The notes beneath the pieces were generated by a model that saw nothing but the letters and a program-made list of their open reading frames with translations, ran no database searches and was not told where the DNA came from. DNA of 33,944 bases from contig QXCR01000232.1 of assembly GCA_004380135.1 (NCBI GenBank), forward strand, positions 1 through 33,944. Direction: 5' to 3'. The DNA comes from Stemphylium vesicarium (taxonomy: Eukaryota; Ascomycota; Dothideomycetes; Pleosporales; Pleosporaceae). Below are positions 1 through 10,599 of the stretch, piece after piece. The position numbers and the translations under genes were made by a program. The first letter of the stretch is position 1. Each line of letters starts with the position of its first letter.

Positions 1-20
1 CCCCCCCCCCCCCCCCCCCC
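1..20. repeat. poly-C tract at window edge
   Basis: The first 20 bases are all C. It may be a genuine homopolymer or a contig-edge artefact. It sits at the window boundary, so its true length is unknown. Confidence 0.9.
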
Positions 21-945
21 GACCGACCCTGCCTCGCGCGACAGGGCCCGGCTCCCAAATTCCGCCGTCGTTTTTTAAACGCAGAGCCATTTGCTGCCCG
101 CAGTACTGCCACGAGTGATAGTGGACCTGCCCAGACTTTGCCAGACTCAGCGCGGCGTGCAGCTTTGGTCAGCAAGTGTTGGATCATGGCGCCGGGCAGG
201 TGGATCGAGTCGAATGCAAGCGGTCTACGACTGTGAGGCCGTCGAGATGAAGACTGAGGCTGTTGCTTGGTGTGTCGACGACGGCTGTTTTAATCAAACC
301 AAGTAGGATCGGTCGGCACACATGGGCAATGCCTTGCAGTGGGCTCAAATTGATGTTGCACGAGGTACCTTGAAAGCGGGCCGCCGCTGGATTCGGCACC
401 CTGAACAGGCGTAATCGTTCTATGCGCCCTTGTTCGGGGCCACCGCCTTCGAGGCATGCGACGCTGGCTAGCTAGCACCACACTTCACTTTGCATCCGCG
501 CCCTGCTCATTCTTCTTCATCTTTGCGTGTGTGTGTGAGTGCACTTTGGAACCTTGTTGCCGTCTTGTCTGGTGTTTGCTGCCGTTCATCCTGTGCGTGA
601 CGACCAATCGTTTCATCATCGTACCTTGACACCCCGTGCACGCTCGCTCGCTGGATTCCGCCGCGCTATGACAGTCTAAGCTGTCTGACCTGTCTGACGG
701 TCCTCACGGTCCTCCGAGCAGCGAGTCCTTTGTTCGCTCCTCCGTCCTCCTCGAGCATACCAACACATCACCAAACACCAGAAGCCTTCGTGACAGGCCT
801 CCGCCTCGGACCCGACCGCACTGCCTGTTCTCCGCTCGGTGCCTTGGTGCTCTCTCCATGCATTGCATCTTCTAGCAGCATACGGGTGCGAGCTTCACAC
901 CTCGTTCCGCCTCTTTCTCGAAGCCTGGTTGCCAGTGATTCCAAC
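21..945 (+). other. upstream region of the ELL-like gene
   Basis: No convincing gene was seen. The part nearest the start codon is pyrimidine-rich, as is common for fungal promoters and 5' leaders. It holds two adjacent copies of a 9-mer, CTGTCTGAC, at 681-698, followed by two copies of GGTCCTC at 699-714. The open frame running from 730 into the gene contains an earlier in-frame ATG, but its protein is low-complexity Ser/Pro and unlike the conserved start at 946, so I treat it as leader. Confidence 0.5.
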
Positions 946-3298
946 ATGGCGACATCTCTGCTGCCCACAAGGGCCATTGCCCTCGTCGGAGCCCCGGATG
1001 GCGACATCGGATTTAAGGACGCCAAAACAACGCCGGTGCAGGCCATGCAGGTGGACATTACCCAGGACATTATCGACGAGCTCCTCGAAAGCGTCAGGAG
1101 CGGAAAGTCACCGCAAATAATCTTTGGAAAAACTCCTGTATGTGTGGAAACGTGCTCCGACGCCCTGTGACGTCTGCACCTTTGTTGTTGTGCTCGTCGT
1201 CATGGTGGTCCGACTCGGGGAATGGGGGAAGCCACGACCAGAGCTAACTACAACAACAGCAACTCAAGTATGGCGACAAGACGCACATGCTGCAGAGCAG
1301 CGCCGAACTCCACCGACACGAACTGTACAAGTCCAGTGAGACTGGAAGCGACGACGGCGAACTCGAGTTCGCGGGCCTGATCAACCACAGTCTGTTGGTG
1401 CACAAGGCCGAAGATGTAACGGCAGGCGTAGACTCGGCGCTGGAGCAGCTCAGGAATAACATGGCGGCCATTTCAGAGTTCAAGGAAGCCAACAAGTATG
1501 CCTCCCCGGTGTCCCTGCGGCTGCCCATGATCTTTGGCATCACGCCGAGAGACTCGAGCACCCATGTCGCAAGACGCTGCTACCGTATGAAGACGATGAC
1601 TTGATGGACACAAGGACTAACAATGCTTGCTGCAGGACGATTGTTGGCGACGCCACTCCAGGACGCTCCTCGGCCCATCGTCGCTTCCCCTCGACGGGCT
1701 TCAAGCCATCGCACCTGGCGCCTTCCAAGATTGGTTCACCCCTGCTCAGCGCTCCTTCTTCACCCATGCACAAGCGTCCGCCGACATCGCAACCCACCAA
1801 CAGCCACGATGTCATTGTCAGCGCCCTTCGCGTCCCCATCATCCACCTCCTTGCGCGCGAGCCGGCTACCGAAGCCTCCCTTGCTGCAACCTGCCGCACC
1901 TCCCTGGCCAACATCAAGGATGTCTTGCCCAAGATTGCGAAACGCTCTACGGCCGACAGCGAGAAGTGGCAGCTGACTGACAAGTCGTTCCGTGAATTGA
2001 ACCCATTCAAGTTCCCCTATCAGAGCTCCGAGGATCGACAGCAAGCAATTGACAGCGCCATCAAGTCGTTTGACCGCCAACGCCTATCAAAGGACGACAA
2101 GCTATGGCAGATTTTGCTACCACGTGAGCAGCGAGGCCAAGGCATATGTTTGTCACGGTCCACAGTGAAGGCGCCCGAAGCTAAGCCCAAAGCGAGTACT
2201 CCCATGCACAAGATCTCCGATCTCACCAAGAAGAAGCCCGTAGCTAAGAAGGCTGCCGACAAGGCCACCGTCGAGAAGAAACCTAAGGCGACCAAGAACG
2301 GCGAGGTCAAGCAAAAGGCTGTCAAGGAACCTGAGATCAAGCCCAAGTCATCAATCAAGGAGAAGTACCTGGCCCGCGAGAAGGCAATGGCGAAGGAGGT
2401 GAAAGAGGAACCCACAAAAGCTTCGAATCCATCAACGTCCACGCCCTCAAGCTCGACTCCTGGCCCCGCCGCACCTTCTCACCGCAATACACCTTCTACC
2501 GACGCTTCCAAAGTCCGCCCCAAGAAGGCACCTGCTGCAGACAGCAACACGTCCCCACGTGCGAAGCCCAAGGTGTCTGGCCGAGATGTACAGAGAGACC
2601 GCCCCATCCAGAGGCCCTTCAAACCCACCATGCCAGTGAACACCAAGCCGAAGAATCCCTCACCGCTCTCAGCTTCGCCGCCTGTCAACGCCAGCGACTT
2701 CGAAGACTCCCACCCGGTCCACAAAGCTCTCGCAGGAGGCCCATCCCCCGCCAAGACCTCCGGCAACTCTGATCGTTCACTCAAGCGCAAGGCGAACGAC
2801 GTTGACAGCGACATCCACAACAACAATCTGGCGGTGAAGAAGCCGCAGGTTGACCGCGCAACCCCCAACCACACTTCTTCACACGCCAACGGCAAGCCTC
2901 GCGCCTCCACACCCTCCACCACCAGCTCATTGAAGCGGAAGTCCGACGACTCATCCTCATCCAATACTCCTAGTACCGCACCAAAGGTTCGCAAGGTCGC
3001 CAACATCGACACGGGCCTTGCCTCGCGCTATCACCACAACAATCCTCGAGCGTCGCCAGGTGCCTCCTCATCCTCCACCACCTCGCCGTCTATGCCGAGC
3101 TTGAGCTTCCGACAGACCGTCGAGCTCTCACAGAAATTCCAAAAATACTACAAAAAGTACGAAGAGCTGTACTGGCAGCTGACAGAAGCCGAGAAGCCTC
3201 CCACCGAAGCGCAGAGAAATGATTTACTGAAGATGCACAAGAAGTTGGAAGAAATGAAGAGGGAGATCAAGGCAGGTGCTGGCATGCACCATCGATGA
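946..3298 (+). CDS. ELL-like RNA polymerase II elongation factor
   Basis: Likely subunit of the nuclear elongation machinery that suppresses Pol II pausing (known role of the ELL family). I read exons 946-1137, 1260-1495 and 1636-3298, giving 696 residues. Exon 2 encodes the ELL N-terminal domain signature, including THMLQSSAELHRHELYKS and DSALEQLRNNMAAI. Exon 3 contains a winged-helix-like segment (SALRVPIIHLLAREPATEAS), then a long Lys/Ser/Pro-rich disordered middle. The last ~65 residues resemble the occludin/ELL C-terminal coiled coil (FQKYYKKYEELYWQL). Intron 1 (1138-1259) has a GTATGT donor. The second intron is less certain: donor 1496 with acceptor 1635 keeps the frame and follows a perfect ACTAAC branch site, but donor 1585 with acceptor 1661 also keeps the frame. 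The chosen ATG at 946 directly precedes the conserved N-terminus. Confidence 0.78.
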
Positions 3299-4184
3299 AG
3301 GACCACATGGCCTCATCACTTACGACACTGCGCCTAGTCGGCGCCTGATTTATTACAGCACAGCTTGCATATATACCCACGGCCTACCAATCTGACCAGA
3401 ATGGCGGCGATTTGCATATCCAAAAAATGGAGTTTGGGCGATGTTTTCTGACTTGCGCGTTTCTACAACACTGGTGGGAAGGATGCATTTGGGATATGGT
3501 GTTCATGTTTGGGTATCTCTTCTCTAGATGCATACGTGCGGTTCGCCCACGCCTATTTTCGATGTCCATGAAAGCGATGATTATTCTAATGCGGTTACAT
3601 TAAACGAATCGTTTGCAAGCCCCTCATCAGTACGGCAAGCATATCAAAATAAGATCTAAATTCTCATGCCAATCTACCTTCCGCATCGAGGTGAAGTCAA
3701 CCAAACTCTATTTGCATTATGCATGCTCTTGACGGCGGCATCCCGTCAGCCAACGCCCACCAAGGCCGTAAACGCTGGCTAAAGCGCACTAGCGCTACAT
3801 GGTTAATTTCGGAGCAGAATGCCGCAGCCTCCACCCAAGCACTCAGCCATCCATCACAACATTTGCAAATTCAACAAGACTTCTCTTGAGAACAGCTCGG
3901 CGATCAACCACGAGCGCACGACGCGAACCCTGGATCAGCACATGCGCCGATCGCGGCTTCCAGACCCGCATTGAGGCACCAATGCCAAGACCTCGGCCGG
4001 TAACCGATCGTGCAACAGCCGATCGCGCAACTGGTGGATCTGCGGCAGCTCGAACCCCTGCAAAACGTCATCCACTCAGCCCTACACGCTAGACCTCCGC
4101 ATACTTTTTGTCTTGACGCCATGTTGAGCACCACATCTTGACAGCTAAGGCCATACACAAACACCTAACTATACTCTATCCCTC
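3299..4184. other. intergenic, no gene seen
   Basis: This lies between the ELL-like gene and the DUF2237 gene. Only short, low-quality open frames occur. A near-perfect direct repeat of CCGATCG(T/C)GCAAC lies near 4003-4033. I see no RNA gene. Confidence 0.5.
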
Positions 4185-4974
4185 ATGCGCCTGCTACGCA
4201 ACCTGCTATCCAAACTCACACGCCCGGCTCCGAAGCGCGACTTTGCTCACGTACACGACGTGCAGATCAAGTGGGAGAGAACGCCGATTGGGAAGGACGA
4301 CAACACCAAGGATCCTGGCAGCATGTCTTTGAACGGTACGTGTGTCCGCTGTTCCATTGGCTGGCCTTTCCCCGTGGATGAGCTCGTCGGGAGTGTGGGC
4401 GATGTTCATGCGCTGGACGCCTTAACATTTGGTTCGCGGTTACAGGTTTCCCCGGGCATCCTGTCTTCATCTCGTATGAAACGTTTGTTTTGCGTCAAAG
4501 CCCTGCCCACCAGATCGCCAGGCACGCTGTTTCAGAGTTTCTCACGTTGAAGGCTGGAGCCCTACTGCGTCATCGTCAGGCTGAATACATTGGGCTGCAC
4601 AGACTTGCTAATACTTTGGACCAGTTTTCAAACAACCTCTTGCCCTCCACTCTACACAACCCGTTACCGGCTTCACACGCAGCGGCTACTGCGAAGTCCC
4701 ACCGTCTGATGCGGGGAACCATGCCATTGCGGGTATCGTAACTAAAGAATTCCTCGACTTTTCTGCCTCTCGGGGAAACGACTTGCGCCAAGTGGGTCTT
4801 ACGGATGGCTGCAAGTGGTGTCTGTGTGTGGGTAGGTGGAAGGAAGCATTCGATGCACGGACGGGCGCAGACGACAAAAAGGTGCCGCAAGTTGTGCTGA
4901 AGGCTACGAATGAGAAAGCTCTGAAGGGTGTGAAGATGGAGGATTTGAAGAGTTTTGCTGTGGATAAAGAGTAA
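4185..4974 (+). CDS. DUF2237 family protein
   Basis: Small conserved protein of unknown biochemical role, known from bacteria and fungi as DUF2237. Exons 4185-4335 and 4625-4974 give 166 residues. The splice joins AACG to TTTTC, rebuilding the family core beginning SLNVFKQPLALHST. Family hallmarks follow in order: PVTGFTRSGYC, GNHAIAGIVT, FLDFSASRGNDLR, GCKWCLCVGRWKEAF and a final LKATNEKAL helix. Intron 1 (4336-4624, donor GTACGT, branch CTAAT) is long for this locus. The ~46 residues before the core are basic and start MRLLRNLLSKLTR, which could be a mitochondrial targeting sequence (inference). The stop is TAA. Confidence 0.85.
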
Positions 4975-5202
4975 GCTGTTCAAGGTGTGGGTGATGACAA
5001 GATGGGGTGTTGAATACTAGGTGGACGATGATAGACGAAGAACCTCTTGTGAAATAAAACACATCCTATCTCATTTTCCATCATGCGGCTCGGCCATCCG
5101 TACCTCTCCGTCCTGGAGCCTCTCTTTCGAACTATTCTCCGTTGATTTGGAGCCACTTGCCCGATTGAAGAAAGCTTTCCCATTGTCCACATCCCGAGTC
5201 CC

Positions 5203-6063
5203 TCAATCCTCATCCAACCCCTTCATCCTCTTCCCCTCAATAAGTCTCCTCTCAAGACTACACCTGAGCACCCTCTTGTCTTTCCCGACACCCACGCCCT
5301 TCAAACAATCATCCTCCCGATCCCAGTACACAGCCCACCCAAACCCGCCCCTCTCCTCCTCGACCGCAACAAGACACTCCTCATCATCCAGCGTCAACCC
5401 TTGCTCATCCTCCGTCCAATCCCACGGCCCAACCGTATGCCTCTTCGCCTCAGCCCGCGGCCCATAGCGCAGCTCGCGCGTCTTATTGTGTGCATACACC
5501 CAATTCAGCTTCGGTTTCACGGGGTTCGTACCGGTAGTTCTGTTCTGCGGGACGGGCGACGGCGTAGAGGGCGCGGAGGACTCGGGGGACGAGTGCGCTG
5601 GAGACGCGGGCACGGTGCTCACGAGACCTAGCACGGGGGCTGCAGGCATGGGACGGTGCGGCAGCTCCGAGGAGGGGAAGGGCAGGTAGAAGCCTGTGAA
5701 GGGGTGGGGTGGGGGTTCGTTGTTTGGACCACGGGCGGGGAGGTTGGTGGTTGTGTCTTTGGGCCAGAGTTTGATCTGTTTGGGGTCGAGTTAGAATTGC
5801 TGTTTTCGCTGGTGTGAAGCTGTTGCGCATGCGCTGCAGATTGTGGTGGTGGAGCGCTGTTCTCGTACCTTGCCATCTTTCAGTACTACAATTGTGCCGT
5901 TGACTTCATCTTTCTTCCTGCTTTTCGCATCGCAGAAGACATCGAGGTAGAATTCTTCTTGGCGTTCGTCTGCTTCTGCTTCCTCGTCTAGGAGACGCTG
6001 TTGGTGGACGGCTTCGTTTGCGCCCACGGAGATTGGTATGCCAGCTAGAGTGAGCGCGTACAT
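5203..6063 (-). CDS. conserved fungal protein of unknown function
   Basis: Exons 6063-5869 and 5775-5203 give 255 residues. The intron has a GTACGA donor, a CTAAC branch site and a CAG acceptor, in phase 0. The first 65 residues form an acidic helical segment (LLDEEAEADERQEEFYLDVF) leading to a strand ending VVLKDGK. Exon 2 opens IKLWPKD and contains a Pro/Ser linker (roughly residues 95-140). It ends in a folded-looking domain with LNWVYAHNKTRELRYGPRAE, HTVGPWDWTEDEQ and an acidic-basic C-terminus. The NWVY...YG.RAEA..H.VGPWD pattern is one I associate with uncharacterised ascomycete proteins, but I know no function. No signal peptide or membrane segment is visible. Confidence 0.72.
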
Positions 6064-6345
6064 TGCTTTTAGACAGGCAAGGAGGAATTAGTAGGTATGG
6101 TGGTTTCACGGGACGCTTGACGCGCGTGAATTGTCAAATGAAACATGTTGTGATTGTTGTATAAACAAGTTGGCCGGGAGCTGGCCTTTCGGCACGATGG
6201 TGTCATAGGCCGCGCGCGACTGCGGGACTTTGTTCGCTTAAACCTTGCATGTCTGCAAGGGTTCGCTCAGCGTCCTGCTCCAACCTCAATTCCCATCCTG
6301 ATTGCATCGCATTACCGACGGTAGAGACCATTTGTCCTAGACTTC

Positions 6346-7290
6346 CTATTTTCCACGGCACTCCTCTGCCAAACCCCAGAACTCGTATTCTGCATCGGTC
6401 CACACCTTTTCGGGGACTGCACCTTCGATGACGCCGTAGTCTTCGAAATCGACAATGTAGCTGGGAACATGGTTAGTCGTGGCTTTGGCACATAGCGAGA
6501 AGCTTACCATTTTTGTGCTTCCTCATTCCAGATGAGATTGCGTAGGGCCGCGTCATGTGGATTGAGCTCACAGTCCCAGACTTCCCTGTTGTATTGTCAG
6601 TTTTGGACCCCGTGCCGAACCTGGGGACTTACATGAGAGCCGCCTTGAAAGCGCGCCGGATATTCTCCCTCGTCTTTTCGTCCTTCTCTCAAAACATTTC
6701 ATAGTCAAGAGCTTCTCCTGGGGCTTTGGTCATGAGTATAAATGCCGTATATCCCTTAGGCATCGCGTTCGGATCCAATCCCTCGGATATGTGCTCCGCA
6801 GAGTATCCGAGTAGATGCGGTGTGTTCTTGCATTCCGATGCTCCGAAATGATCCAGGGCGTCCCTCTCGTCGATAGTGAACCTACGCGGCGACTTGACCC
6901 CATGAGTAGCCAGATAATCGAGTCCGTTCGCGTGCTCATATTCATCATTTGTTTTTTGGTCTACTTCGCTGCCATAGTACTTTGCTTCGTTGAGTTTTTT
7001 TCCAAGTCTCCATACATATTCCCAGTAGAAGAAGATACTCTCGGCGTCTCCATAAACCCTAACAATATGTCAGTGTACATGTTCATGGATCACCTTGGAC
7101 CAACTTACTGGTACTTCACCTTGGCAACAGCCTCCTTGGCATCAATGTGCGCGCTGTTGGGGTCTTTGACGCAGACACACTCGAAAACCTGTCGGGCTTC
7201 AAAAGGCGGCTCAGCCTGTTGGTACTTTACAGGCGATAGCGCGTTTGTCATTTTCCAACAGCAACCATCCTCGAACTCCACTTCACGCCC
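6346..7290 (-). pseudogene. kinase-like protein, interrupted by an in-frame TGA
   Basis: Spliced on the minus strand, this reads as a protein with a kinase-like C-lobe. Recognisable parts are WDCELNPHDAALRNLIW (a catalytic-loop-like D-x-x-x-x-N arrangement) and CYIVDFEDYGVIEG (a DFG-like DFED strand). Introns with GTAAGT/GTAAGC donors fall before VYGDAESIFFYWEYVW, before EVWDCEL and before CYIVDF. All three keep the frame, so the structure is that of a real gene. The reading is broken by TGA at 6691-6689 (MF*EKDEKTRENIRR). The terminal TAG is at 6348-6346. The 5' end is unresolved: a short start (MALAPQLPVMPKL) lies upstream near 7400 but meets a stop, and no in-frame splice to GREVEFEDG was found. 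Family resemblance is to fungal kinase-like/phosphotransferase proteins and is tentative. Confidence 0.55.
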
Positions 7291-8130
7291 TAATAAACCG
7301 TGAGTGCTGTTAGTGCGTGTGGTATATTTTCCGTGAGCAGCGACGGAGCCGCTAGTATAGGCAGACTAGAGCTTGGGCATGACAGGCAGCTGGGGTGCGA
7401 GGGCCATGCTGCGCTGATGGAGAAGTCGGTTTGTTTTAGCTGAGGTGGGTTGATCTTGGAGTAGCGTTGGAGGGTACAAGTAGTTGCAAGCTGGGCCGGA
7501 GCCGAATGCAGCCCGCGAGCCCTTGAGCGGTTACAATGTGGGTGGGCGCGCTAGCACGTCATGGCACTAGCCATTGTGACAGGAAGCTAAATGCGTTTGC
7601 CAATTAACGGGAGTAATGCAATTCACTGGAGTGCACACAGGAGTCCCTCCCCACACATATCCTGCTGTGCGTGGAGAGTGAACGAGGGCGATAGACCATG
7701 GTTGACCGCGATGCCAGCGGCCAATAAATGCAACCTCGTGAGGTGTGATTTTATAAAGTACATCGATCACACGCGGGGTATTGCGTATATCGGCTCCCAT
7801 CTGAAAACGGTAGCCCTGTCCTTCTGGACACTTCCCAAACCAATAGCGGCTTACAACGGCATCGCAAACAGATCGCATCGCGCGCGCGGCACTCTATGTG
7901 CGATCGCAATTCTCTCAAATTTGATTTGTATAAAATTATCCTATTCGCAAGTCAGCCCATGGGGAACAATGCGACACTGTGCGGGAAGTCACAGTGCTGC
8001 ACCGGCAACACAATCTTGTGAATCAAACCCCGTCCCGCCTCCTGGGATCCATGGCGATCCCACCAAGGCCTAGCATGCATGAAAAGGGAATTACTGGCGG
8101 CTATTTTGGCATTGCTCTGATGCTATGATG
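7291..8130. other. intergenic; no supported gene
   Basis: It includes the unresolved 5' part of the broken kinase-like gene (to ~7410). A 160-codon plus-strand frame at 7591-8073 has no recognisable domain, odd composition and a same-size shadow on the other strand, so I do not call it. Confidence 0.4.
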
Positions 8131-8932
8131 CCCGGCCCTGCTCCTTCTTTCTAAACCCTCCCGATCCCCTTGACGAACCTTCCGGTGCTTTTAAGCGAAC
8201 TCTGAGTCGAGTGAGATCCGACATGGAGCTTCGGAGATCTTCTGATGTCAGCAGTGGAGACCTACAAAGCTCTAGCGTCCTATTAAATAATGCAGATAAG
8301 TGAAGAATCATTCGCCAGGGAGATCAAAACACTGTAAGCTTACCGAAACGACAAGGATCCCTTCAAGATTCTGCTGATCTTGTCGCAATGGCTGTATAGT
8401 TGATTCCAAGGACCGCAAAATCATTGACAGTGAAAGGGAACAATCGCCCGGAGCGGATTCGAAGACGACGAGGCAAGTTACCCCAACTGCTAAATATCCG
8501 ACCAGTGATGTCCGCATTTGTCACATGGATGGCGATTCAGGGATCAACATATGTAGCTCCACTGGCACTCGTAGTCTACTTGTCGAAACAGGTACAGACT
8601 GACAATAGAATGCCCTTCTCAATATCATTGCACTGGAGCGAGGAATACCGGTCAAACAAATTCATGGATTGAAACTTGAGCTATCATCATTGGGAGTGCA
8701 TCTACATCGCAAGTGCGCAGGATATGATGTGCGACCTAGGGCAAACCGGACACAATGTCACATGGGTGCGCCTTACGCAACCGGTGTTCAGTCTCTGCCC
8801 ACGCTACTACATACACGACGACACTGGCGAAGTCCAAAGCCGGCGAATGCCATCATTGAAGATACTATTGATATGAGCACGCGCGATCAGAAAAGATCAC
8901 ATAACATTTACGCTTTGTATGTTTCGATCTAA
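8131..8932 (+). other. degraded coding-like sequence, identity unknown
   Basis: Between about 8140 and 8308 one plus-strand frame reads like a Ser/Arg-rich protein (FKRTLSRVRSDMELRRSS) before a TGA. Further pieces in other frames also look protein-like: DVRICHMDGDSGINICSS near 8510-8560 and LKLELSSLGVHLHRKCAGYD near 8670-8725. They are separated by several stops and shifts and no splice signals join them cleanly. I read it as a possible decayed gene, but coincidence is not excluded. Confidence 0.2.
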
Positions 8933-8933
8933 A

Positions 8934-10231
8934 TCATGGGTCCGTAGCTTTTTTGACACGAGGACGGAGTCGTGACTTGATGTTTTGGTAGGCCTCGACG
9001 GTAGAACGCTGAATCCTTTCTCTTGTTGATGGTGGTCTCATCTCTTCGTTAGAAGCGCCGCTACCTTCAGCAGCCCCGGAACTAATTACAGCTTGTGGTG
9101 TTGAACCAGGGGTCCAGACAGGGGGGTAACCGGAGCTGGATGTGGCCTTTGCAGAGTTTGGGGATGGGACAAGATGTTTCGAGCTCCATATGGCGTGAAA
9201 TCATCTACATGAGAAATTCCAACTGCTTCAATCGAATTCTCCAGCATTCGAGACACTGCTTCGGATACGGCCCAGTCGGCTCCATCTGGGGTTGTCGTTT
9301 TGTGCGTAAGGTAGAACAGAGCCAAACGCAAACTGACACTGCATTTGCTCTTTTCAATAAGGTCGCTATTCTTGATGATGCCGAGTAGAATATACAAGGA
9401 TCGCCTTGCCCCTTGTTACGTCGATCAAGTTGCAGAAAGATGGTCTCTTTATAGTTGGAAATGAAGCCGTATTTGAGATCATAGATCAGCATGTATTCGA
9501 CCAATTGACCTGCGCTATGTTAACAAAGCAGTACAGAAATATAGTACAAGAAACTTACCTAGAATGCCGCGAAACAGCTTTCCATCTTTGTCCTCATTGT
9601 CCTTGAGCATCATCTGGAAATTCACTTTAAGGCAAAACTTGAGCTCTCCGACTAATCGGATTTGCTCTTTTCCTCCGATGGGGAGTTTCAGCACCACATC
9701 AGGCTGTAGTTTGACTTTGCGGTAAGACTTCTCCAGAATCCAGGAATCTCCAAAAGTGAGTTCTTTTGGCAGAAAATCGGGGTTTTCGCTCGTTCCATGC
9801 TCTTCACTAGCCAGTGTCTCGACTATGTGGAGCACTACGGCAATCAGATTCCAGAAGTATCGGCCTGAGAGTGATATTTCCGCACCACAATGAAGACGTT
9901 CGTGGGTCATGGCTTTGCTGTTCAAGATCTCAACGGCCGGGTCCATATTGATAGGCGCATGCGCGCAACGATCCAGTTCTTTTCTTGTTGTATCGTTTTC
10001 GTAGAACTCCATTACTTAGTTTTCGAAAGTGTCCCATTCAGCAAGAGAGCCGTTATAATGTTTGGTAACATTAGGCACGTAAGAGACTGTCTCAAACTTG
10101 GGTCTGCCTTAGTTCAATGCGGGCAATGGCTTGTTGAGTAATACGTCGGCGTTGAGGTAGTATTCTGGCAGAGACTTGTCGTTCTCAGGGACCTCCTGAG
10201 TCGTGGGATCCGTCGTAGGAAGAGATTCATT
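8934..10231 (-). pseudogene. family gene A: PD-(D/E)XK-like protein, disrupted copy
   Basis: Minus-strand member of a three-copy local family. The best open part runs from ATG 10012 to 9559, splices over 9558-9510 (GTAAGT...GCGCAG, phase 1) and continues ILG|QLVEYMLIYDLKYGFISNYKETIFLQ. It carries QPDVVLKLP followed 14 residues later by RLVGELKF, the pattern of a PD-(D/E)XK nuclease core with D, E and K all present. Damage: upstream homologous sequence (SLAEWDTFEN, matching HRWENF of copy C) is cut by TAA at 10018-10016 and at 10111-10109. A 1-nt loss near 9390 shifts the frame before CSVSLRLALFYLTHKT. The likely C-terminal tail (ERIQRSTVEAYQNIKSRLRP, stop at 8936-8934) lies in the third frame. 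An unrecognised second intron could explain the last shift. Nuclease activity is inference. Confidence 0.6.
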
Positions 10232-10484
10232 TCAACCAAAGCTGGTTGATCGAGAGATCGAAGTAGTTGAATGGGCACAGAGCGAGGGTTTATGGGATAT
10301 AAAAATTAACGGGAAGTGGATCCAATATTGAGGGTAACATTGAAATAGTGCGAACAACTCCAGTGAATGGTATAGCGCTCTGACCCCAATTGCCACCGAA
10401 CATTCCTTTGTCGGCCGCTGTATTCTTCCCGCATGAGCTGGTGCAGCGATTACGGTGTCATACGCATATCATTAAAGGAGCTAC

Positions 10485-10508
10485 ACGCGATCCAATCAAG
10501 GATCGCGT
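10485..10508. repeat. 9-bp inverted repeat (ACGCGATCC)
   Basis: ACGCGATCC at 10485-10493 and its exact reverse complement GGATCGCGT at 10500-10508 are separated by six bases (AATCAA). It could form a short hairpin or be a dimeric protein-binding site. It lies about 250 bp upstream of copy A's 5' end. No function is known. Confidence 0.6.
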
Positions 10509-10599
10509 ACTCACGTTACATCTCTTGATCATCATACTGCGCCCTGTTTTCTCGACTATAAACGTATACATGCTCAGTCACGTGATTCAAAACGACGCC

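Noticed and set aside
1..20. Poly-C as telomere
   Set aside because: Fungal telomeres are TTAGGG/CCCTAA repeats; none are seen.
1585..1635. GTATGA...TGCAG as the second intron of the ELL-like gene
   Set aside because: Good splice signals, but the product leaves the conserved downstream frame; donor 1496 with the same acceptor keeps it.
7591..8073. 160-codon plus-strand open frame
   Set aside because: No domain signal; an opposite-strand frame of 103 codons covers the same place; ends without any 3' gene context.
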